Shown: piece after piece, positions 4,340 to 7,575 of the stretch
How positions within the stretch are numbered: position 1 is the first letter of the stretch
Layout: every line of letters begins with the position of its first letter
Assembly: GCA_944349915.1 (NCBI GenBank)
Contig: CALVNU010000042.1
Span: forward strand, 1-7,575
DNA length: 7,575 bases
Direction: 5' to 3'
DNA from: an uncultured Clostridia bacterium
GTDB lineage: Bacteria; Bacillota; Clostridia; Christensenellales; UBA1242
Made by a program: the position numbers and the translations under genes
Notes under the pieces: generated by a model
Seen by the model: the letters and a program-made list of their open reading frames with translations, nothing else
Databases searched by the model: none
Told to the model about the DNA's origin: nothing

Positions 4340-5860
4340 TTACATGTTTTCATAGTTGTTTGTTTTTGCAAGGCCTGGCATTAACAACATTTTGCCAGCA
4401 ATTGCAAGAACAAATCCCGCGCCGTTTTTAAGTTCTATATCGGTGATTGTTATTTCAAAATCTTTTGGCTCTCCTAAAAGGCTTGGATTATTAGACAAAG
4501 AATATTGTGTTTTTGCTATAATAACTGGCAAATTTTTGGCATATTTTTCAATTTTCTTGAGATTTTGCTTGGCCGTTTCTGTAAAAGACACCTTTTTTGC
4601 ACCATAGATCTTTGTTGCGATGTTTTTTATTTTTTCTGTTAATGGCTGTTTAAAAGAATAGGCAAACTTTATTGTGGAAGAAGTTTGACAAAGTGCTTCA
4701 ATCTTTTTGGCAACCGACAAAAATTCTTGCGAGAAAGGTTTGATTTGAATAAATTCAAGGTTCGCGTTTTGGCAAAGAGTTGCAAATAACTTTATCAAAT
4801 TTTCATTGTCGCCGTCAAAGATGTTCAAACATACAAGCGCTTTTTTATTATAGACAGATTTTATTGTTTTGCAGTGATGAATAAGATTTTCAAATCCGCT
4901 AGACAATTTCTCGCCTTCATCTTTACCACTGCCATGGTGAATTAAAGCTTTGATTGTGGCTACAACAATGATAAGGCTTGGGTCAAAATTGTTTTGTTGA
5001 CAAAGACAGTCTAAAAATTTTTCTCCGCCATTATCAAATCCAAAGCCGGCTTCTGTTATCACATATTTAGAACTTGCAAGTGCAGTTTTTAGGCTAACCA
5101 CACTGTTTGTGCCAAGTGATATGTTGGCAAAAGGACCAGCATGAACTATGGCAGGCGTTCCCATTTTGGTTTGAACAAGGTTTGGCATAAAAGCATACTT
5201 TAGCAGTTTAAACATGGCGTTTTCCGCTTTCAAATCTTTTGCATAAACAGGTTTATCTTTTTCATTAAATCCAACCAAAATATTTGCCAGTCTGTTTTTC
5301 AAATCATTTTCATCTTGTGCAAGAGTTATAATAGACATTATTTCGCTTGCGGGGGTGATAGAGAAACTTTCATCTCTGCCATTAAGTTTTATCTGCCTTA
5401 ACGCTCTGTCATTCAAGTCTATTGTGCGGTGGAACAGAACTTCTTTAATTTTTAATTTGTTGCCTTGATAAATGTGGTTATCAATTATTGCACAGAGCAA
5501 ATTGTTGGCAGAAGTTATGGCATGAAAATCTCCTGTAAAATGCAAGTTTATCTCTTCTGGTGGAACAAGCATTGATTTTCCACTTCCGACCGCTCCACCT
5601 TTAACTCCAAAAACAGGACCAAGGCTTGGCTCTCTTAAAGCAAGACAAACTTTTTTCTTTGCTTTTGCAAGGTTGTCGGCTATTGCTATTGCACAGGTAG
5701 TCTTGCCTTCTCCGTATGGTGTTGGATTGATTGAAGTAACCAGTATCAACTTGCCTTTTGATTTTTTTAAATTAGAAAAATCCACTTTGGCAATATAGTC
5801 TCCAAAGTGAATAATCTTTTTTAAATTAAGTTTTTTTGCAATTTTATCTATTTTTTGCAT
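4340..5860 (-). CDS. fhs: Formate-tetrahydrofolate ligase (short, divergent form)
   Basis: This cytosolic enzyme joins formate to tetrahydrofolate using ATP, giving 10-formyl-THF for purines, formyl-Met-tRNA and C1 metabolism. Family motifs in order: P-loop TPYGEGKTT (47-55), REPSLGPVFGVKGGAVG (76-92), INLHFTGDFHAIT (104-116), DNHIYQGN (127-134), DLNDRALR (148-155), PNLVQTKMGTPA (226-237), GPFANI (242-247), EAGFGFDNGGEKF (270-282), AKTQYSLS (449-456) and MPGLAK (494-499). At 506 residues it is about 50 shorter than the usual 555-560; shortening is visible after the DRALRQI segment. P-loop Tyr in place of the common Ala and EAGFGFDNGGEKF in place of EAGFGADLGAEKF are unusual, and the protein has no tryptophan at all. 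The ATG at 5860 is chosen over an upstream in-frame ATG at 5908 because of AAGGA 7 nt upstream and because the family-like sequence starts there. It lies 97 bp downstream of the phosphoketolase on the same strand. Confidence 0.95.
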   Translation of the reverse strand: MQKIDKIAKKLNLKKIIHFGDYIAKVDFSNLKKSKGKLILVTSINPTPYGEGKTTCAIAIADNLAKAKKKVCLALREPSLGPVFGVKGGAVGSGKSMLVPPEEINLHFTGDFHAITSANNLLCAIIDNHIYQGNKLKIKEVLFHRTIDLNDRALRQIKLNGRDESFSITPASEIMSIITLAQDENDLKNRLANILVGFNEKDKPVYAKDLKAENAMFKLLKYAFMPNLVQTKMGTPAIVHAGPFANISLGTNSVVSLKTALASSKYVITEAGFGFDNGGEKFLDCLCQQNNFDPSLIIVVATIKALIHHGSGKDEGEKLSSGFENLIHHCKTIKSVYNKKALVCLNIFDGDNENLIKLFATLCQNANLEFIQIKPFSQEFLSVAKKIEALCQTSSTIKFAYSFKQPLTEKIKNIATKIYGAKKVSFTETAKQNLKKIEKYAKNLPVIIAKTQYSLSNNPSLLGEPKDFEITITDIELKNGAGFVLAIAGKMLLMPGLAKTNNYENM

Positions 5861-5867
5861 GTAATTG

Positions 5868-5872
5868 TCCTT
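5868..5872 (-). promoter_or_regulatory. Shine-Dalgarno fixing the fhs start
   Basis: On the - strand AAGGA (within AAAAAGGAC) is 7 nt before the ATG at 5860. The alternative ATG at 5908 has no such site and would add 16 residues unlike the family. Confidence 0.85.
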
Positions 5873-5932
5873 TTTAAGTTGTTTTTTACAAGATATTTGT
5901 GTTGCCAAAAGTTTTATTTGAATATTTCAATT

Positions 5933-5959
5933 CTTACATTTTTATGCAACTTACATTTT
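5933..5959 (-). repeat. 10-bp direct repeat in the phosphoketolase-fhs gap
   Basis: CTTACATTTT (+ strand reading) occurs at 5933-5942 and 5950-5959, 17 bp apart; the second copy overlaps the phosphoketolase stop codon. No hairpin with a T-run is seen between the two genes, so read-through into fhs is likely. The repeat may be chance in this AT-rich gap. Confidence 0.5.
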
Positions 5960-7575
5960 AGTGCCACTGCCAAGAGGATACCTCTTCAATATCTTCACCG
6001 TTTTCTGCAATATATTTTTTGTGCTTTTTAAGTAAATTTTTGATTTGATTTTCAAATTTTTTGTCTTTTATGTCAAGCAGTTTGAGCGTGGCAAGGGTAA
6101 GATTAAATCTATCAATTTTGTTTTGAACACGCATGTCAAATGCTGTGGTAATGCTTCCTTCTTCTTGATAGCCATGAACTTCAAAGTTATATGCCTTGCG
6201 CTCTGCAAGCATATCATATATAAATTTTGGATATCCATGGAAGGCAAACAGCACAGGCTTGTCTTTGGTGAACAGTTTTTCGAATTGCTTGTCGGTTAGT
6301 CCATGAGGGTGCAAAGAGTGAGGTTCTAGTTTCATAATGTCCACAATATTTACAAACCTTATTTTTAAAGAAGGGAAGTGGTCTTTTAGAATGGTTACAG
6401 TTGCAAGCGCCTCTAAAGTAGGGGTGTCGCCAGCGGACGCAATAATAATATCTGGATTTTGCTCTCCACGGCTTGCCCATTTCCAAACACTAACACCTTT
6501 TGTGCAGTGCTCTTTTGCTTCTGTTTTGTTAAGCCACTGGAAAGATGGGTGCTTTGATGCAACGATAACATTGATATAATTTTTGCTTGCTTGACAGTGG
6601 TCATAACATGAAAGCAGGCAATTTGCATCTGGTGGCAGATAAATTCTTACAATTTCCGATTTTTTGTTTGCAATATGGTCAAGAAAACCAGGTTCTTGAT
6701 GAGTGTAGCCATTGTGGTCTTGTTGCCAAACATTTGAGGTTAAAACTATATTGAGTGAAGAAATTGGCGCTCTCCAACTTAAGTCTCTGCAAACTTTCAA
6801 CCATTTTGCGTGTTGAGAGACCATTGAGTCAATAACTCTGGCAAAGGCTTCGTAACTGTGGAACATTCCATGTCTGCCAGTTAGAAGATAGCCCTCAAGC
6901 CAACCTTCGCACATATGTTCGCTTAAATATGAGTCCATAATGCGCCCATTTTTTGCAAGAAGTTCATCGGTTGGCAAGATTTTTGCGTTAAAATCACGCT
7001 TTTGAGATAAAAACATGTCATACAAACGGTTGCTCATTGCTTCATCTGGACTAAAAACTCGATAGTTTTGATTTTTTTGATTAAGTTCAAACACCTTGCC
7101 TATATATCCACCCAAAACTTTCATATCTTGAGCCTTAACTTTTCCATGCCCATTTGTTTTTACAGCAAAGTCTTGCCAACTTGGCAAAATAATTTCCTTT
7201 AAAAGTTTTCCTCCATTTGCATAAGGGCAGGCAGAAATGCGCTTGTCGCCTTTTGGCAAAATATTCTTGATTTCTTCTTTAAGTTTAATGTTTTCATCAA
7301 AATTTTCATTGACATTATAACTTTTTAGCCATTCTTCAAGCATTTTTAATGACTTTTCATCCTTAACTTCAATAGGAATTTGATGTGCTCTAAAAGAGCC
7401 TTCAATCTGTTTACCGTCAACTTCTTTTGGTCCCGTCCAGCCCTTTGGGGTTGTCAAAACTATCATAGGAAAGGTTGGTACAAAGTCTTCCTTTTTATCT
7501 CTTGCCCGATGCCAAATGTTTTGAATATCCTTGATTGCCCTGTCCATTGCCTTTGCCATTTTGTGATGCATAGCC
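5958..7575 (-). CDS. xfp: Xylulose-5-phosphate/fructose-6-phosphate phosphoketolase, partial (N-terminus beyond the window)
   Basis: A thiamine diphosphate enzyme that cleaves xylulose-5-P or fructose-6-P with phosphate to acetyl-phosphate plus glyceraldehyde-3-P or erythrose-4-P, the key step of the phosphoketolase/bifid pathway. The frame is open to the right edge: 538 codons are visible of the usual 790-830, so roughly the first 250 residues, including the cofactor diphosphate-binding motif, are missing. Counting the Met at 7571 as residue 1, family landmarks are TPKGWTGPKEVDG (41-53), GSFRAHQIPI (58-67), FSPDEAMSNRL (173-183), GRHGMFHSYEAF (232-243) with the conserved cofactor-activating Glu 241, SWRAPISSLN (265-274), WQQDHNGYTHQEPGFLDH (282-299), YLPPDANCLLS (311-321), HPHGL (421-425), FAFHGYP (442-448) and GYQEEGSITTAFDM (467-480). 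The Met at 7571 is internal, not the start; the residue before it is Ala. The stop TAA is at 5960-5958. It is followed on the same strand by fhs. Which sugar phosphate is preferred cannot be told from sequence. Confidence 0.97.
   Translation of the reverse strand, partial: AMHHKMAKAMDRAIKDIQNIWHRARDKKEDFVPTFPMIVLTTPKGWTGPKEVDGKQIEGSFRAHQIPIEVKDEKSLKMLEEWLKSYNVNENFDENIKLKEEIKNILPKGDKRISACPYANGGKLLKEIILPSWQDFAVKTNGHGKVKAQDMKVLGGYIGKVFELNQKNQNYRVFSPDEAMSNRLYDMFLSQKRDFNAKILPTDELLAKNGRIMDSYLSEHMCEGWLEGYLLTGRHGMFHSYEAFARVIDSMVSQHAKWLKVCRDLSWRAPISSLNIVLTSNVWQQDHNGYTHQEPGFLDHIANKKSEIVRIYLPPDANCLLSCYDHCQASKNYINVIVASKHPSFQWLNKTEAKEHCTKGVSVWKWASRGEQNPDIIIASAGDTPTLEALATVTILKDHFPSLKIRFVNIVDIMKLEPHSLHPHGLTDKQFEKLFTKDKPVLFAFHGYPKFIYDMLAERKAYNFEVHGYQEEGSITTAFDMRVQNKIDRFNLTLATLKLLDIKDKKFENQIKNLLKKHKKYIAENGEDIEEVSSWQWH

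Noticed and set aside
5861..5908. Upstream ATG extending fhs by 16 residues
   Set aside because: No ribosome site precedes it, whereas AAGGA is correctly spaced before the ATG at 5860, where family-like sequence begins.
5861..5957. Possible folate (THF) riboswitch upstream of fhs
   Set aside because: The gap is only 97 nt and I could not recognise the conserved core or a matching set of stems; it remains unsupported.

Overview
The window is AT-rich bacterial DNA in the standard genetic code, with Gram-positive-style AGGAGG ribosome sites and simple -35/-10 promoters. Gene content (a two-gene minimal Fe-S system, phosphoketolase, formate-tetrahydrofolate ligase and a WG-repeat protein) suggests an uncultured, strictly fermentative low-GC Bacillota (Clostridia-like, gut-type anaerobe). 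This placement is an inference from gene families and composition, not from a marker gene.

Layout. (1) 17-1306: a WG-repeat protein gene on the + strand, preceded by an inverted repeat that abuts its ribosome site and followed by a terminator. The gene contains a perfect 204-bp tandem duplication. (2) 1332-1407: a complete tRNA-Thr(GGU) on the - strand with encoded CCA. (3) About 1408-2407: a decayed region. It holds the 3' remnant of an ABC exporter ATPase gene on the + strand, a near-consensus promoter on the - strand inside that relic and pointing at the tRNA, and about 300 bp of AT-rich non-coding DNA with a 21-bp tandem repeat and a 16-bp imperfect palindrome. (4) 2408-4159: a promoter, an ABC ATPase and a SufB/D-family scaffold overlapping by 8 nt, then a strong bidirectional terminator. 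The pair looks like the SUF-like minimal Fe-S assembly system (SmsCB). The -10 box sits so close to the ATPase start codon that the mRNA should be leaderless. (5) 4340-7575, - strand: formate-tetrahydrofolate ligase downstream of a phosphoketolase whose N-terminal third lies beyond the right edge. They are 97 bp apart with no obvious terminator between them, so probably co-transcribed.

How the genes fit together. Phosphoketolase splits sugar phosphates to acetyl-phosphate. The ligase charges formate onto tetrahydrofolate for purine, formyl-Met and C1 supply. Both suit an anaerobic sugar fermenter. The Sms pair would provide Fe-S clusters in such a low-oxygen cell. The WG-repeat gene is a plausible accessory gene of unknown role. 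I see no CRISPR, phage, toxin-antitoxin or IS element. The points most worth following are the leaderless minimal Fe-S operon, the exact repeat in the WG gene, and the - strand promoter with a long unexplained leader before tRNA-Thr.
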